This document shows, one piece after another, positions 47,693 through 56,896 of a DNA stretch of 61,220 bases. The stretch lies in assembly GCA_937944385.1 (NCBI GenBank), contig CALDYQ010000003.1:1-61220 (forward strand). Direction: 5' to 3'. The notes under the pieces are model-generated. The model was not told the origin of the DNA. It searched no databases and was given only the letters and a program-made list of their open reading frames with translations. Made by a program: the position numbers and the translations under genes. The stretch comes from an uncultured Burkholderiales bacterium. Its GTDB lineage: Bacteria; Pseudomonadota; Gammaproteobacteria; Burkholderiales; Casimicrobiaceae. How positions within the stretch are numbered: the first letter of the stretch is position 1; the number at the start of each line of letters is the position of its first letter.

Positions 47693-48907
47693 TCAATGTG
47701 CGACCCACTGCACCTTGCTGATATCGATGCCGTCCTGATGCATTTCCCAGAGCGGGCTCATCGCCCTGAGCTTCTCGACGGTGCGTTTCATCGAGGCGAT
47801 GGTCTGGTCGATGTCGTCTTCGGTGGTGAAGCGGCCGACCGTGAGCCGGATGGAACTGTGCGCAAGTTCATCGCTTCGACCGAGTGCGCGGAGCACGTAG
47901 GACGGCTCGAGCGAGGCACTCGTGCAGGCCGACCCGGAGCTGACCGCCACCTCCTTGATGCCCATGATGAGGCTCTCGCCCTCGACGAAATTGAAGCTCA
48001 CGTTGAGGTTGTGCGGCACGCGTGACTCGAGATCGCCGTTGACGAACATCTCGGGGATGTCGCGTAAGCCGGCCAGCAGCCGATCACGCAGCATCCGGAT
48101 GCGCTCGCATTCCGTAGCCATTTCGACCCGCGCCAGCCGGAAGGCCTCGCCCATGCCGACGATCTGGTGTGTCGCCAAGGTGCCGGAGCGGAAGCCGCGC
48201 TCGTGCCCGCCGCCATGCATCTGCGCCTCGAGCCGCACCCGCGGCTTCTTGCGCACGAAGAGCGCCCCGACGCCCTTCGGGCCATAGGTCTTGTGCGCAG
48301 AGAAACTCATCAGATCGACCTTGAGTTCGGCCAGATCGATGACGACCTTACCCGTGGCCTGTGCCGCATCCACGTGCAAGAAAATGCCGCGCTCTCGCGT
48401 GATTTCGCCAATCTCGCGAATGGGCTGGATCACGCCGATCTCGTTGTTGACGAACATCACCGAGGCAAGGATCGTATCCGGCCGAAGCGCCGCCTCGAAC
48501 GCCTCGAGATCGAGCAGACCGTTTTCGAGGACGTCGAGATAGGTGACCTCGAAGCCCTGCCGCTCGAGCTCGCGCATCGTGTCGAGCGTGGCCTTGTGCT
48601 CGGTCTTCACCGTGACCAAGTGCCGTCCGCGGTCCTTGTAGAAATGCGCCGCGCCCTTCAAGGCGAGGTTGATCGACTCGGTCGCCCCGGATGTCCAGAC
48701 GATTTCCTTGGGGTCACAGTTGACGAGCGCGGCCACCTCGGCGCGGGCCTCCTCTACGGCTTTCTCTGCCTCCCAACCATAGGCGTGCGAGCGCGAGGCC
48801 GGATTACCGAAATGCTCGGTGAGCCAAGGAATCATCTTCGCCGCCACGCGCGGGTCGACCGGCGTGGTGGCGCTGTAATCCATGTAGATGGGCAGTGAGT
48901 TCGTCAT
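47693..48907 (-). CDS. iscS: Cysteine desulfurase IscS
   Basis: 404 aa. A PLP enzyme that takes sulfur from cysteine for Fe-S clusters, tRNA thiolation and molybdenum/tungsten cofactors. Seen are [16 protein letters not shown] at the start, the PLP Lys in [12 protein letters not shown], and the mobile-loop Cys in [14 protein letters not shown]. Two ATG codons are adjacent (48910 and 48907). I chose the second, because GGAG then lies seven bases upstream. The frame stays open into iscR but that part is not IscS. Confidence 0.97.
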   Translation of the reverse strand: MTNSLPIYMDYSATTPVDPRVAAKMIPWLTEHFGNPASRSHAYGWEAEKAVEEARAEVAALVNCDPKEIVWTSGATESINLALKGAAHFYKDRGRHLVTVKTEHKATLDTMRELERQGFEVTYLDVLENGLLDLEAFEAALRPDTILASVMFVNNEIGVIQPIREIGEITRERGIFLHVDAAQATGKVVIDLAELKVDLMSFSAHKTYGPKGVGALFVRKKPRVRLEAQMHGGGHERGFRSGTLATHQIVGMGEAFRLARVEMATECERIRMLRDRLLAGLRDIPEMFVNGDLESRVPHNLNVSFNFVEGESLIMGIKEVAVSSGSACTSASLEPSYVLRALGRSDELAHSSIRLTVGRFTTEDDIDQTIASMKRTVEKLRAMSPLWEMHQDGIDISKVQWVAH

Positions 48908-48936
48908 CATTGCTCTCCGCAGTCGGTCTTCACTCG

Positions 48937-49410
48937 TCACGCTGCCACACGCTCGTTCGCCGCCGCGCGCAGATCCTGCACCACATGGATCGAAGGCGAC
49001 TTCTGCTCGCGCGCATCGTCCACGAGGGATTGCAGACTCACACCCTGAAGGTAGGCGAAGATATGCCTGTTGAGGCTCGCCCAGAGGTGATGCGTCAGAC
49101 ACTGCCGGTCTTCGTGGCAGTTGCGCTCGCCGCCGCACTGGGTGGTGTCGATCGGCTCATCCACCGCGAGAATCACGTCGGACACCGAGATGGCGGCGGC
49201 GGACTTGCCGAGGTTGTAGCCGCCGCCCGGGCCGCGAACGCTCTCGACCAGCCCGTGGCGGCGCAGCCTGGCGAAGAGCTGCTCTAGGTAAGACAGTGAA
49301 ATCTTCTGCCGCTCGGAGACTTCGGCAAGCGTGACCGGCCCCTCGTGATTGTGGAGCGCCACGTCGATCATGGCAGTGACCGCGAAGCGGCCTTTGGTCG
49401 TGAGCTTCAT
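48937..49410 (-). CDS. iscR: Fe-S cluster regulator IscR
   Basis: 157 aa, Rrf2 family. Represses its own operon when it carries a [2Fe-2S] cluster. The N-terminal winged helix begins [18 protein letters not shown]. The cluster ligands Cys92, Cys98, Cys104 and His107 match E. coli IscR exactly. The start is ATG at 49410. It is the first gene of the operon, 29 bases before iscS. An IscR-type operator overlaps its promoter (listed separately). Confidence 0.97.
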   Translation of the reverse strand: MKLTTKGRFAVTAMIDVALHNHEGPVTLAEVSERQKISLSYLEQLFARLRRHGLVESVRGPGGGYNLGKSAAAISVSDVILAVDEPIDTTQCGGERNCHEDRQCLTHHLWASLNRHIFAYLQGVSLQSLVDDAREQKSPSIHVVQDLRAAANERVAA

Positions 49411-49456
49411 CGCAACGGCTCCCGGACGGGTTGGTAAGAGATCGAGTCGAGCACGA

Positions 49457-49481
49457 AAGGTTGACTGATTTGCTCAGGATT
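49457..49481 (-). promoter_or_regulatory. IscR type 1 binding site at the isc promoter
   Basis: On the minus strand, the 25 bases match about 19 positions of the E. coli type 1 IscR consensus, including the CAGTCAAC half. The site overlaps the end of the -10 element, so bound IscR would block transcription, giving feedback repression when Fe-S supply is enough. The match was counted by hand against the consensus as I know it. Confidence 0.7.
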
Positions 49482-49507
49482 CAACAATGTCCGAGCGTTT
49501 TTGTCAA
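49479..49507 (-). promoter_or_regulatory. Sigma-70 promoter of the isc operon
   Basis: On the minus strand, a perfect TTGACA (49502-49507) and TTGAAT (49479-49484) are 17 bp apart. The -10 is weak but the -35 and spacing are ideal. The leader to the iscR ATG is about 60 bases. The same 153-bp gap must also hold the mnmC promoter, which I cannot place. Confidence 0.65.
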
Positions 49508-49563
49508 GCTATTGAGCGCGCGTGGTCCGTCGAGTTCACGCGCTGGATACGATTCCTGTTGTC

Positions 49564-51429
49564 ATGCCCACCCCTGTCCTTTGGCCCGACGAGGGCGCCT
49601 CCGAATCTGCCCCGATGAGCGCGCGCTACGGCGACCGCTATCACGCCGGTCGGCCGCTCGAGCAGGCGCGGTCCGTATTCCTCGCCGGGTGTGACCTCCC
49701 CGCAGCGTGGGCGGGACGACCGCGGTGGTGCATCCTCGAGACGGGGTTAGGCCTCGGCAGCAACTTCCTCGCCGCGTGGGCGGCCTGGCGGGCCGATCCG
49801 GTGCGTCCCGCGCGGCTCCGATATGTGGCCATAGAGGCACATCCCGTGGCGCGCGCCGATCTCGAGCGGCATCTTCGCGACGTCGTGGCCGCCGAGCCCG
49901 CGCTTGCTCCGTTCGCCGAAGCCCTCGCTTCTGCCTGGTGGGGCCTGAGCCCAGGCTTTCACCTCCTCGAGTTCGAAGGCGGGTGCGTGACGCTCACCCT
50001 CGCCGTGGGCGACGTGAGCCGCGCCCTCCCCCAGGTGATCGGGCGGTTCGACAGCGTCTTCCTCGACGGCTTTGCGCCGGCCAGGAATCCGGCCATGTGG
50101 TCACCGCCCGTACTGAGGACCATTGCGCAGCGCTGCACCCACGGGGCCCGTGCTGCGAGCTGGTGCGTGGCCGGGGCGGTGCGCCGAGCACTGGCCGAAG
50201 CGGGCTTTCGCGTGGAGCGCGCGAGGGGACTTCCGCCCAAGCGGGAGCGGCTCGTCGCGACCTTCGATCCGCCCTGGCGAGCACCTGCCGTGCCGCGCGC
50301 CGAGGCGCTCGAGGGAAAGACCGTGGCCATCGTCGGCGCGGGCCTGGCCGCTGCCGCGCTCGCCGAGGCGTTCGCCCGGCGCGGCGCAGCGCTCACCGTG
50401 ATCGGCGCCGCCGGGGCCCCAGCCGACGGTGCATCGGGCATCCCTGCTGGACTCATGGCGCCGCAGCACTCGCGCGACGAGTCGCTGATGACGCAGCTCA
50501 CCCGGAGCGGCATGCGCCTCACACTCGCCCGCTGCGAAGCCCTGCTCCGCGAAGGCGCAGACTACGCCGTGAGCGGCTGCCTGCAGCGCTTCGCCGCGCC
50601 ACACGGCTGGGCGCCACCGACGGCCGAATCGCTCGACTGGACCCGCGTAGCCACGGCCGGGGAGATCGCAACGAGCCACTGGGCAGGGATCGAAGCCGAG
50701 CATGCGCTATGGCATCCACGCGCGGCCTGGATCAGGCCGTCGGCACTCGTGGCCGCGCTACTCGACTGTGCGCGGGCACGATGCCTCTTCGGCCGTGCAG
50801 TCGCACGGATCGAGCCACCGCCGGTCACGGGCGAACACTGGACGCTCTACGATGATGCGGACCACATCATCGCCACAGCCGATCGGGTGATCGTCGCCGC
50901 CGGCCCGGAGACGCCGCGCTTCGTGCCGGGTCTCGACACGGTTCGGCCGGTGGCCGGTCAGCTCGCCTGGGCGATCACCGACCAACCGCTCGCGAAGGGC
51001 TCGCCGTGTAACGGCTTTGGGCACTGGCTACCCGACCTGCCCACGGCGGGGGGCTTCTTCTGGGTGCTCGGTAGCACCTACGAGCCCGGCACGACTCATC
51101 ATGAAGACGTCTGGGCTGGCTGGCTTACAGCAACGGGCGATCGCCCCCCGGCCGCGCAGGCGGCCCTTACCGAGGCACGCGCAGCGGGACGCCTCCAGCG
51201 CTTCCGTGGCCTACGCGCCGCGACCACCAATCGCATGCCGCGCGTGGGGACTGTGGCCGATGGTCCGCTTGCGGGGTTGGGGTATCTCACCGGCCTCGGT
51301 TCGCGTGGCCTATCGCTTGCGGTGCTCTGCGCCGAGGCGCTCGCCGCAGCGTGGAGCGACGAACCGCTCTCCGTACCCCGCTCGGCAGCGCGCCTGATGA
51401 CGCTGACCGCCGACGCTGGCCGCGCATGA
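49564..51429 (+). CDS. mnmC: Bifunctional tRNA 5-methylaminomethyl-2-thiouridine synthesis protein
   Basis: 621 aa. Finishes the wobble-uridine modification mnm5s2U34 in tRNA. The N-terminal methyltransferase (about 1-235) has LETGLGLGSNFLAAW and VFLDGFAPARNPAMWS. The C-terminal FAD oxidase (from about 255) starts TVAIVGAGLAAAALAEAFARR and has GLMAPQHSRDESLM and GLGSRGLSLAVL. Both halves are intact. The start taken is ATG at 49564; GTG at 49522 is in frame. It is divergent from iscR. Its stop overlaps the xdhC ATG. Confidence 0.94.
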   Translation: MPTPVLWPDEGASESAPMSARYGDRYHAGRPLEQARSVFLAGCDLPAAWAGRPRWCILETGLGLGSNFLAAWAAWRADPVRPARLRYVAIEAHPVARADLERHLRDVVAAEPALAPFAEALASAWWGLSPGFHLLEFEGGCVTLTLAVGDVSRALPQVIGRFDSVFLDGFAPARNPAMWSPPVLRTIAQRCTHGARAASWCVAGAVRRALAEAGFRVERARGLPPKRERLVATFDPPWRAPAVPRAEALEGKTVAIVGAGLAAAALAEAFARRGAALTVIGAAGAPADGASGIPAGLMAPQHSRDESLMTQLTRSGMRLTLARCEALLREGADYAVSGCLQRFAAPHGWAPPTAESLDWTRVATAGEIATSHWAGIEAEHALWHPRAAWIRPSALVAALLDCARARCLFGRAVARIEPPPVTGEHWTLYDDADHIIATADRVIVAAGPETPRFVPGLDTVRPVAGQLAWAITDQPLAKGSPCNGFGHWLPDLPTAGGFFWVLGSTYEPGTTHHEDVWAGWLTATGDRPPAAQAALTEARAAGRLQRFRGLRAATTNRMPRVGTVADGPLAGLGYLTGLGSRGLSLAVLCAEALAAAWSDEPLSVPRSAARLMTLTADAGRA

Positions 51430-52403
51430 GCCCCGCTGACATCGATCCCCTGCACCGTGTGCTCGACTGGCTGCGCGACGGCGCCGAGATTCAGCTCTTC
51501 ACGGTCACTGCGACTTGGGGCAGCGCACCGCGGCCGGTGGGTTCGTTCTTTGCCGTTCGCAGCGATGGCCAGGCCGTCGGCTCGGTCTCGGGCGGCTGCA
51601 TCGAGGACGACCTGATCCGACGTACGACGGACGGCGAGTTCACCGGAACACCGGTGGAGCGACTGCGCTACGGCGTCACCGCCGAGGCGGCGCAGCGATT
51701 CGGGCTGCCCTGCGGCGGCACGGTGGGGCTCGTTCGAGAATGGCTGAGCGTCGCCTCGGGCCGAGATGGCGGACTCCCGGCCGTGCTCAGGGCGATCGAG
51801 CGGCGGGAGCTCGTCGCCCGCGAGGTCGATCTCGCAAGCGGTGCGGTGTCGGTACGCCCGGCGTCTTCAGAAGAGTCGCTGTCGGTCGATGAGGCGCGGA
51901 TGATCACGGTGCATGGTCCACGCTGGAGGCTGCTACTGATCGGCGCCGGGGAACTGTCGTACTTCGTCGCGCAGTTTGCACTCGCGCTCGGCGACGAGCT
52001 CATCGTCTGCGATCCGCGCGCTGCCTACGACGATGCCTGGCGCGGCCTGTCGGCCGTCGCGCGGAGCCATGACATGCCGGACGATTGTGTGCGCGACCTC
52101 GCCCCGGATCGGCGGACTGCGGTCCTTGCACTTTCGCACGACCCGAAACTCGACGATCTCGCCCTGATCGAAGCGCTCTCCTCGGAGGCGTTCTATGTCG
52201 GTGCACTCGGCTCGCGAAAGACTGTCGCCGCCCGCCATGAGCGCCTGAGGGAATTCGGCCTGACAGAGGCACGACTCGCTCGCCTGCGTGGACCCGTAGG
52301 CCTCGACATCGGTGCGCGAACCACGGCCGAAATCGCGTTGGCGATCGTCGCCGAACTGACCGCGCTACGCCGTGGGATGAGGCTGCCCGGGTGCACGCCG
52401 TGA
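51426..52403 (+). CDS. XdhC/CoxF family molybdenum cofactor protein
   Basis: 325 aa. XdhC binds molybdopterin cofactor and supports its sulfuration and insertion into xanthine dehydrogenase-type enzymes. The N-terminal part has TVTATWGSAPRPVGSFFAV and GSVSGGCIEDDL, and the C-terminal part a Rossmann-like LLLIGAGELSYFVAQFAL and LSHDPKLDDLAL. No xanthine dehydrogenase gene is in the window. The nearest pterin enzyme is the AOR 2 kb away, on the other side of a MoeB-like gene. The start is ATG at 51426, overlapping the mnmC stop. It overlaps the convergent MoeB-like gene by 39 bases. Confidence 0.87.
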   Translation: MSPADIDPLHRVLDWLRDGAEIQLFTVTATWGSAPRPVGSFFAVRSDGQAVGSVSGGCIEDDLIRRTTDGEFTGTPVERLRYGVTAEAAQRFGLPCGGTVGLVREWLSVASGRDGGLPAVLRAIERRELVAREVDLASGAVSVRPASSEESLSVDEARMITVHGPRWRLLLIGAGELSYFVAQFALALGDELIVCDPRAAYDDAWRGLSAVARSHDMPDDCVRDLAPDRRTAVLALSHDPKLDDLALIEALSSEAFYVGALGSRKTVAARHERLREFGLTEARLARLRGPVGLDIGARTTAEIALAIVAELTALRRGMRLPGCTP

Positions 52404-53144
52404 GCCACACGCGGCGCAAGTCGCGCTGCGCGCGATCTCAACCGTGTGGAAGTCCATCCGCCGCGCATCGAGGACCAGGAGCCGGCCGACGAGCGGCTCG
52501 CCCGAGCCCGCGAGCAGCTTGATGGCCTCAGCCGCCTGGATCGTGCCCACGATGCCCACGAGCGGCGCAAAAACACCCATCACAGCGCAACGCTCTTCCT
52601 CGAAGCTCGCCTCCTCCGGGAACAGGCAGGCGTAGCAGGGCGAATCCTCGCGCCGGGGGTCGAACACGCTCACCTGCCCGTCCATGCGGACCGCCGCACC
52701 AAAGACGAGCGGCTTGCCCGCCTCGACACAGGCGCGGTTGATCGCGTGGCGGGTCGCGAAGCGATCAGTGCAGTCGATCACCACATCGGCTTCACCGACC
52801 AAGGCCGCGAGTCGCTCGCCCTCGAGCCGCTCGGCGAGCGGGACGATCTCGACCGTCGGGTTGATCGCCCGCATCCGGGCCGCGGCTGAGGCGACCTTCG
52901 GCTGCCCCACCGTGGTCGTGTCATGCGCGATCTGGCGCTGTAGGTTCGTGAGATCCACCGAGTCGTGATCCGCGATCGTGATACGGCCCACGCCGGCGCT
53001 TGCGAGATAGAGCGCGACTGGCGAGCCCAGCCCCCCGGCCCCGATCACGAGCGCATGCGCCTGCAAGAGCCGCGTCTGGCCCTCGATGCCGATTTCGTCG
53101 AGCAGAATGTGGCGCGAGTAGCGGGTGAGTTGGGTGTCGTCCAT
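52365..53144 (-). CDS. MoeB/ThiF/HesA-family sulfur-carrier adenylyltransferase
   Basis: 259 aa, E1-like. It adenylates the C-terminal Gly-Gly of a small sulfur carrier (MoaD or ThiS). Visible are SRHILLDEIGIEGQ, the nucleotide site GAGGLGSPVALYLA, DLTNLQRQIAH (Arg and Gln of the site), CTDRFATRHAIN, and two Zn pairs CYAC and CAAC. There is no rhodanese domain. Its partner could be the MoaD-like protein at 58242, or the general MoaD elsewhere. The start taken is ATG at 53144 (MDDTQLTRYSRH). Confidence 0.9.
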   Translation of the reverse strand: MDDTQLTRYSRHILLDEIGIEGQTRLLQAHALVIGAGGLGSPVALYLASAGVGRITIADHDSVDLTNLQRQIAHDTTTVGQPKVASAAARMRAINPTVEIVPLAERLEGERLAALVGEADVVIDCTDRFATRHAINRACVEAGKPLVFGAAVRMDGQVSVFDPRREDSPCYACLFPEEASFEEERCAVMGVFAPLVGIVGTIQAAEAIKLLAGSGEPLVGRLLVLDARRMDFHTVEIARSATCAACGSRRAPGQPHPTA

Positions 53145-53187
53145 CGGGCGATTTTGCGTCGGCGCAGCAACAATCCACGCCACACCG

Positions 53188-54330
53188 TCAGAGCGCGTCC
53201 TCGGGCGGCCGGGTGCCCAGCTTGCGATAGATCGTCGCCCGCGAGATGCCGAGCCGCTCAGCCGCGGCCTTGACGTTGCCGCGCAGCTCGCGCACCGTGC
53301 GGCGGATGAGGTCGACCTCGAGCGCCTTCAATGGCCGGCAAGAAACATCCTCTGGCAAGCTGGTTTTGCGGGCGCCGCCGTGCGGGTAGACCTCGGCACG
53401 CACCATCAGGCCGCTCCACAGCGGGAGCTCGGTCGCGCCCCGTCGCCCGGCGAGATCGAACAGCCGCTGCCACTTCATCGCGAAAACGTCCGCCAGATGC
53501 GCGCCATGAATGACAGCATCGCCCGGCGCCGGGGGCAATCCAAGCATGTCACAGGCCTCTCGGCTGAGCCCTGTGATGCAGCCTTCGCCGTCGGCCACGA
53601 GCCAACCGCGCGGGTGACCGTCCATGGCGAGGTCGGGCCAGTCGATGGCCAGGGCGATTGCATGCGGCTGCGCTAGGACGGCTCGCGTCTCGATCGCGCG
53701 CGCGGCGCTCGCCACGAGATGCCGGAGCGCCGGGCGCTCGGCGGCCATGATGCCCGTCAGATCGAGCATGCCCGCGAGGCGCCCGAGGCCGTCGTGAATC
53801 GGCGCACCGGCGCAGCTGTACACCGCAGTGTCATCGAAAAAATGCTCGCCCCGATGCAGCCAGACCGGACGGCATTCCGCAAGTGCCGTGCCGATGGCGG
53901 TGGTACCGACGCACTCCTCGGAGAGATCCACCCCGACGCGGGCGATGAGGTCGGCATGGCGGTCGGTGCGGTCGATCGGCCCATCCACGGCCACGACCAC
54001 ACCATCGCGATCGGTCAGGATGGCGAAGTAACCCGTGCTTTGCATCGTACGCCGCAGCCCGGCGATCACCGGTTCGGCCGCGGCGGTCAGCCTCTGCGCC
54101 CGCTCGCGCACGGCGCGCATCCGGGTCGCTGTCACCAAGTCGAACGACACCGGCGTGCCGGGCGACATGCCCCGAGCCACGCAGCGCCGCCACGAGGCGT
54201 CTACCCACGGCGCAAGCGTGGTCGGCAACTCCGTTCCATCGAGCAGTCGCCGCCGGGCCGCAGCGATGGCACGCTCTCGAAGATCGAGCTGCGTCGTGCG
54301 AGTGAGTGAAACGGCGGACAGCCCGCTCAT
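53188..54330 (-). CDS. AcoR-like regulator lacking the sigma-54 AAA+ domain
   Basis: 380 aa. Residues 60-250 hold a GAF-type sensor (FAILTDRDGVVVAVDGP, VGVDLSEECVGTTAIGTAL, HFFDDTAVYSCAGAPIHD), as in AcoR. A PAS-like segment follows (GWLVADGEGCITGLSREACDML). The last 40 or so residues are a Fis-type helix-turn-helix (NVKAAAERLGISRATIYRKLG). The central AAA+ domain of sigma-54 activators, with GAFTGA and Walker motifs, is absent, yet the frame is intact. The start is ATG at 54330 with GGGAGGA just before it. It is divergent from aorA, so it probably regulates AOR. Confidence 0.85.
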   Translation of the reverse strand: MSGLSAVSLTRTTQLDLRERAIAAARRRLLDGTELPTTLAPWVDASWRRCVARGMSPGTPVSFDLVTATRMRAVRERAQRLTAAAEPVIAGLRRTMQSTGYFAILTDRDGVVVAVDGPIDRTDRHADLIARVGVDLSEECVGTTAIGTALAECRPVWLHRGEHFFDDTAVYSCAGAPIHDGLGRLAGMLDLTGIMAAERPALRHLVASAARAIETRAVLAQPHAIALAIDWPDLAMDGHPRGWLVADGEGCITGLSREACDMLGLPPAPGDAVIHGAHLADVFAMKWQRLFDLAGRRGATELPLWSGLMVRAEVYPHGGARKTSLPEDVSCRPLKALEVDLIRRTVRELRGNVKAAAERLGISRATIYRKLGTRPPEDAL

Positions 54331-54527
54331 GCGATCCTCCCTGTTTTTTGTCTGACGTCGCAGCGCAGATTTTCCTATCGGCTCGACTGATCGAGGATGC
54401 CCCGTGTCGCAGTTTGAGAATGATTTCACGGCCTTCGGCGCGCTCCGGGTAAACCCTTACCTCGACGCCAGTGGGGATTTTCACAATGCGGCCGAGAGTT
54501 GACAACGAAACCCAAGGAGAGAGGCGA

Positions 54528-55004
54528 ATGCAAAAGGTCCTGCACATCGATGCCGGCAAATGCACCGGCTGCCTGCAGTGCGAAATGGCCTGTTCCTATG
54601 AGAACTATCAGGTCTTCGCACCTTCGAAGTCGCGCATCAAGGTGTTCGACTTCCACGCCACCGGAAAGAAAGTGCCCTACACCTGCACCCAGTGCGACGA
54701 GGCCTGGTGCCTGCATGCCTGCCCGGTCGAGGCGATCACCGTGGACAAGGCCACCGGGGCGAAGGTGGTGAGCGAGGCGACCTGCGTCGGCTGCAAGGTG
54801 TGCACGATCGCCTGCCCGTTCGGCACGGTGAACTACGTGCAGGAAACCGGCAAGGTGCAGAAGTGCGATCTCTGCGGCGGCGAGCCCGCCTGTACCGAAG
54901 CCTGCCCGACCGGCGCGATCACCTACATCGATGCCAACTGGACGGGTCTCGGACGCATGGCCGAGTGGGCCAACAAGCTCGGCAATCAGCCGGTAGCAAA
55001 CTGA
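54528..55004 (+). CDS. aorA: AOR electron-transfer subunit with four [4Fe-4S] sites
   Basis: 158 aa. A poly-ferredoxin with 16 cysteines in four groups: CTGCLQCEMAC, CTQCDEAWCLHACP, CVGCKVCTIACP and CDLCGGEPACTEACP. It would carry electrons from the tungsten subunit to the FAD subunit. The layout is that of AorA in Aromatoleum-type AOR and of HycB/DMSO reductase B-like proteins. The start is ATG at 54528, with AAGGAG nine bases before. aorB follows after 18 bases. The 197-bp gap to the divergent regulator holds no clear promoter that I can place. Confidence 0.92.
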   Translation: MQKVLHIDAGKCTGCLQCEMACSYENYQVFAPSKSRIKVFDFHATGKKVPYTCTQCDEAWCLHACPVEAITVDKATGAKVVSEATCVGCKVCTIACPFGTVNYVQETGKVQKCDLCGGEPACTEACPTGAITYIDANWTGLGRMAEWANKLGNQPVAN

Positions 55005-55022
55005 TCGGGAAGGAGAACGAAC

Positions 55023-56870
55023 ATGGCATGGGCAGGAAAAATCCTTCGCGTCAACCTGACGGATGGCACCGTCAAGAGCGAAGCGCTCAACATGCAGTGG
55101 GCGCGCGACTATATCGGCTCGCGCGGCCTGGGCTCGAAGTACTTGGTCGAAGAGGTCGATGCGAAGGTCGACCCCCTCTCGCCGGAGAACAAGATCATCT
55201 GGGCCACCGGGCCGCTCACCGGCACGATGGCCTCGACCGGCGGCCGCTACACCGTCATCACCAAGAGTCCGCTCACCGGCGCCATCGCCTGCTCGAACTC
55301 CGGCGGCTACTGGGGCGCAGAGCTCAAGATGGCCGGCTGGGACATGATCATCTTCGAAGGCAAAAGCCCGAAGCCGGTCTACCTCTACGTCAATGACGAC
55401 GTGGCCGAACTGCGCGATGCAGCGCACCTCTGGGGCAAGAGCGTCTTCCAGACCGAGGAGATCATCAAGAAGACGCATCAGGACCCGCTGATGCGCATCT
55501 CCTCCATCGGCAAGGCGGGCGAGAATCAGGTGCTGTTCGCTGCCGTGGTCAATGATCTGCATCGCGCCGCAGGCCGCTCGGGTGTCGGAGCAGTCGCTGG
55601 ATCGAAAAACCTGAAGGCAATCGCCGTGCGCGGCACGAAAGGCGTGGGCAACATCCGCGACCCGAAGGCCTTCATGCAGGTCACCTTCGAGAAGAAGAAG
55701 ATCCTCGCCGAGAACGCGGTGACCGGACAGGGCTTGCCCGCCTACGGCACACAGGTGCTCATGAACGTGATCAACGAAGTCGGCGCCCTGCCGACGCGGA
55801 ATCACCGCGATGTCCAATTCGAAGGCGCCAAGGACATCTCCGCCGAGGCCATGAAGACGCCGCGCAAGACGGACGGCAAGACCCACCTCGTCACCAACCA
55901 AGCCTGCTTTGGCTGCACGATTGCATGCGGCCGCATCAGCAAGATCGACGAAACGCACTTCACGGTGGTCAACAAGCCCGAGTACTGGGGCGCCTCTGGA
56001 GGCCTCGAGTACGAGGCGGCATGGGCTTTGGGCGCAGCCAACGGCGTCAACGATCTCGAATGCCTGCAGTATGTCAACGTGCTCTGCAACGAAGAGGGCA
56101 TCGATCCGATTTCCTTCGGCGCCACGGTCGGCGCGGTGATGGAGCTCTACGAGCTCGGCGTGCTCACCAAGGAGCAGATCGGCATCGAGGCCCCGTTCGG
56201 ATCGGCGAAGGCACTTGCCTTCCTCGCCGAAGAGACGGTCAACGGCCGCGGCTTCGGCAAGGAAATCGGCCAGGGCGCCAAGCGCCTGACCGCCAAGTAC
56301 GGCCGTCCCGAACTCGCCATGCATTCGAAGGGCCAAGAATTCCCCGCCTACGACGGCCGCGCGATCCAGGGCATCGGCCTCGCCTATGCCACATCAAACC
56401 GCGGTGGCTGTCACCTGCGGGGCTACACGATCGCGAGCGAAGTGCTGGGCATTCCGGTGAAGACCGACCCGACCGAAAGCGAGGGCAAACCGGAACTGGT
56501 CAAGGCCTTCCAGGATGCGACTGCGGCGTTCGACTCTTCTGGGCTTTGCATCTTCACCAGCTTTGCCTGGAGCCTGCCCGACCTTGCGCCCCAGCTTGCG
56601 GCGGCCTGCGATGACGGCTACACGACCGAGGAATTGGCCAAGATCGGCGAGCGGATCTGGAACATGGAGCGCGACTTCAACAACCGCGCGGGATTCACGG
56701 CGAAGGACGACACGTTGCCCAAGCGCCTGCTCGAGGAGGCATGCAAAACGGGTCCCTCGAAAGGCAAGGTGAACGAACTGGCGAAGATGCTGCCGAAATA
56801 CTACGAGGTCCGTGGCTGGAATCCGGACGGCACGCTCAAGCCCGAGACACGCGCCCGCCTGGGGCTCTGA
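55023..56870 (+). CDS. aorB: Tungsten-dependent aldehyde:ferredoxin oxidoreductase catalytic subunit
   Basis: 615 aa, the usual AOR length. Oxidises aldehydes to acids at a tungsten bis-pterin site, possibly also the reverse with hydrogen or reduced ferredoxin. The [4Fe-4S] ligands are Cys295, Cys298, Cys302 (CFGCTIAC) and Cys509 (DSSGLCIF, the DxxGLC pterin motif). The N-terminal domain has GPLTGTMASTGGRY and SNSGGYWGAELKMAGWD. The HLRGYT segment carries the candidate active-site His. It is soluble and has no signal peptide, so it is cytoplasmic. The start is ATG at 55023 after GGGAAGGAG. The metal is inferred from the family. Confidence 0.95.
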   Translation: MAWAGKILRVNLTDGTVKSEALNMQWARDYIGSRGLGSKYLVEEVDAKVDPLSPENKIIWATGPLTGTMASTGGRYTVITKSPLTGAIACSNSGGYWGAELKMAGWDMIIFEGKSPKPVYLYVNDDVAELRDAAHLWGKSVFQTEEIIKKTHQDPLMRISSIGKAGENQVLFAAVVNDLHRAAGRSGVGAVAGSKNLKAIAVRGTKGVGNIRDPKAFMQVTFEKKKILAENAVTGQGLPAYGTQVLMNVINEVGALPTRNHRDVQFEGAKDISAEAMKTPRKTDGKTHLVTNQACFGCTIACGRISKIDETHFTVVNKPEYWGASGGLEYEAAWALGAANGVNDLECLQYVNVLCNEEGIDPISFGATVGAVMELYELGVLTKEQIGIEAPFGSAKALAFLAEETVNGRGFGKEIGQGAKRLTAKYGRPELAMHSKGQEFPAYDGRAIQGIGLAYATSNRGGCHLRGYTIASEVLGIPVKTDPTESEGKPELVKAFQDATAAFDSSGLCIFTSFAWSLPDLAPQLAAACDDGYTTEELAKIGERIWNMERDFNNRAGFTAKDDTLPKRLLEEACKTGPSKGKVNELAKMLPKYYEVRGWNPDGTLKPETRARLGL

Positions 56871-56896
56871 CCAGCCGCCTCCGCACAGGTCGTCGT

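Noticed and set aside
54331-54527. Sigma-54 (-24/-12) promoter for aorA
   Set aside because: A GG...GC pair is present near 54475-54495, but the spacing is 11-12 bases, not 10, and the surrounding bases do not match. The regulator also lacks the sigma-54 activation domain.
54426-56336. 636-codon open frame on the minus strand across aorA and aorB
   Set aside because: It is antisense to two clearly recognised genes. GC-rich codon bias leaves long open antisense frames; the translation is His/Asp/Arg/Gly-rich without motifs.
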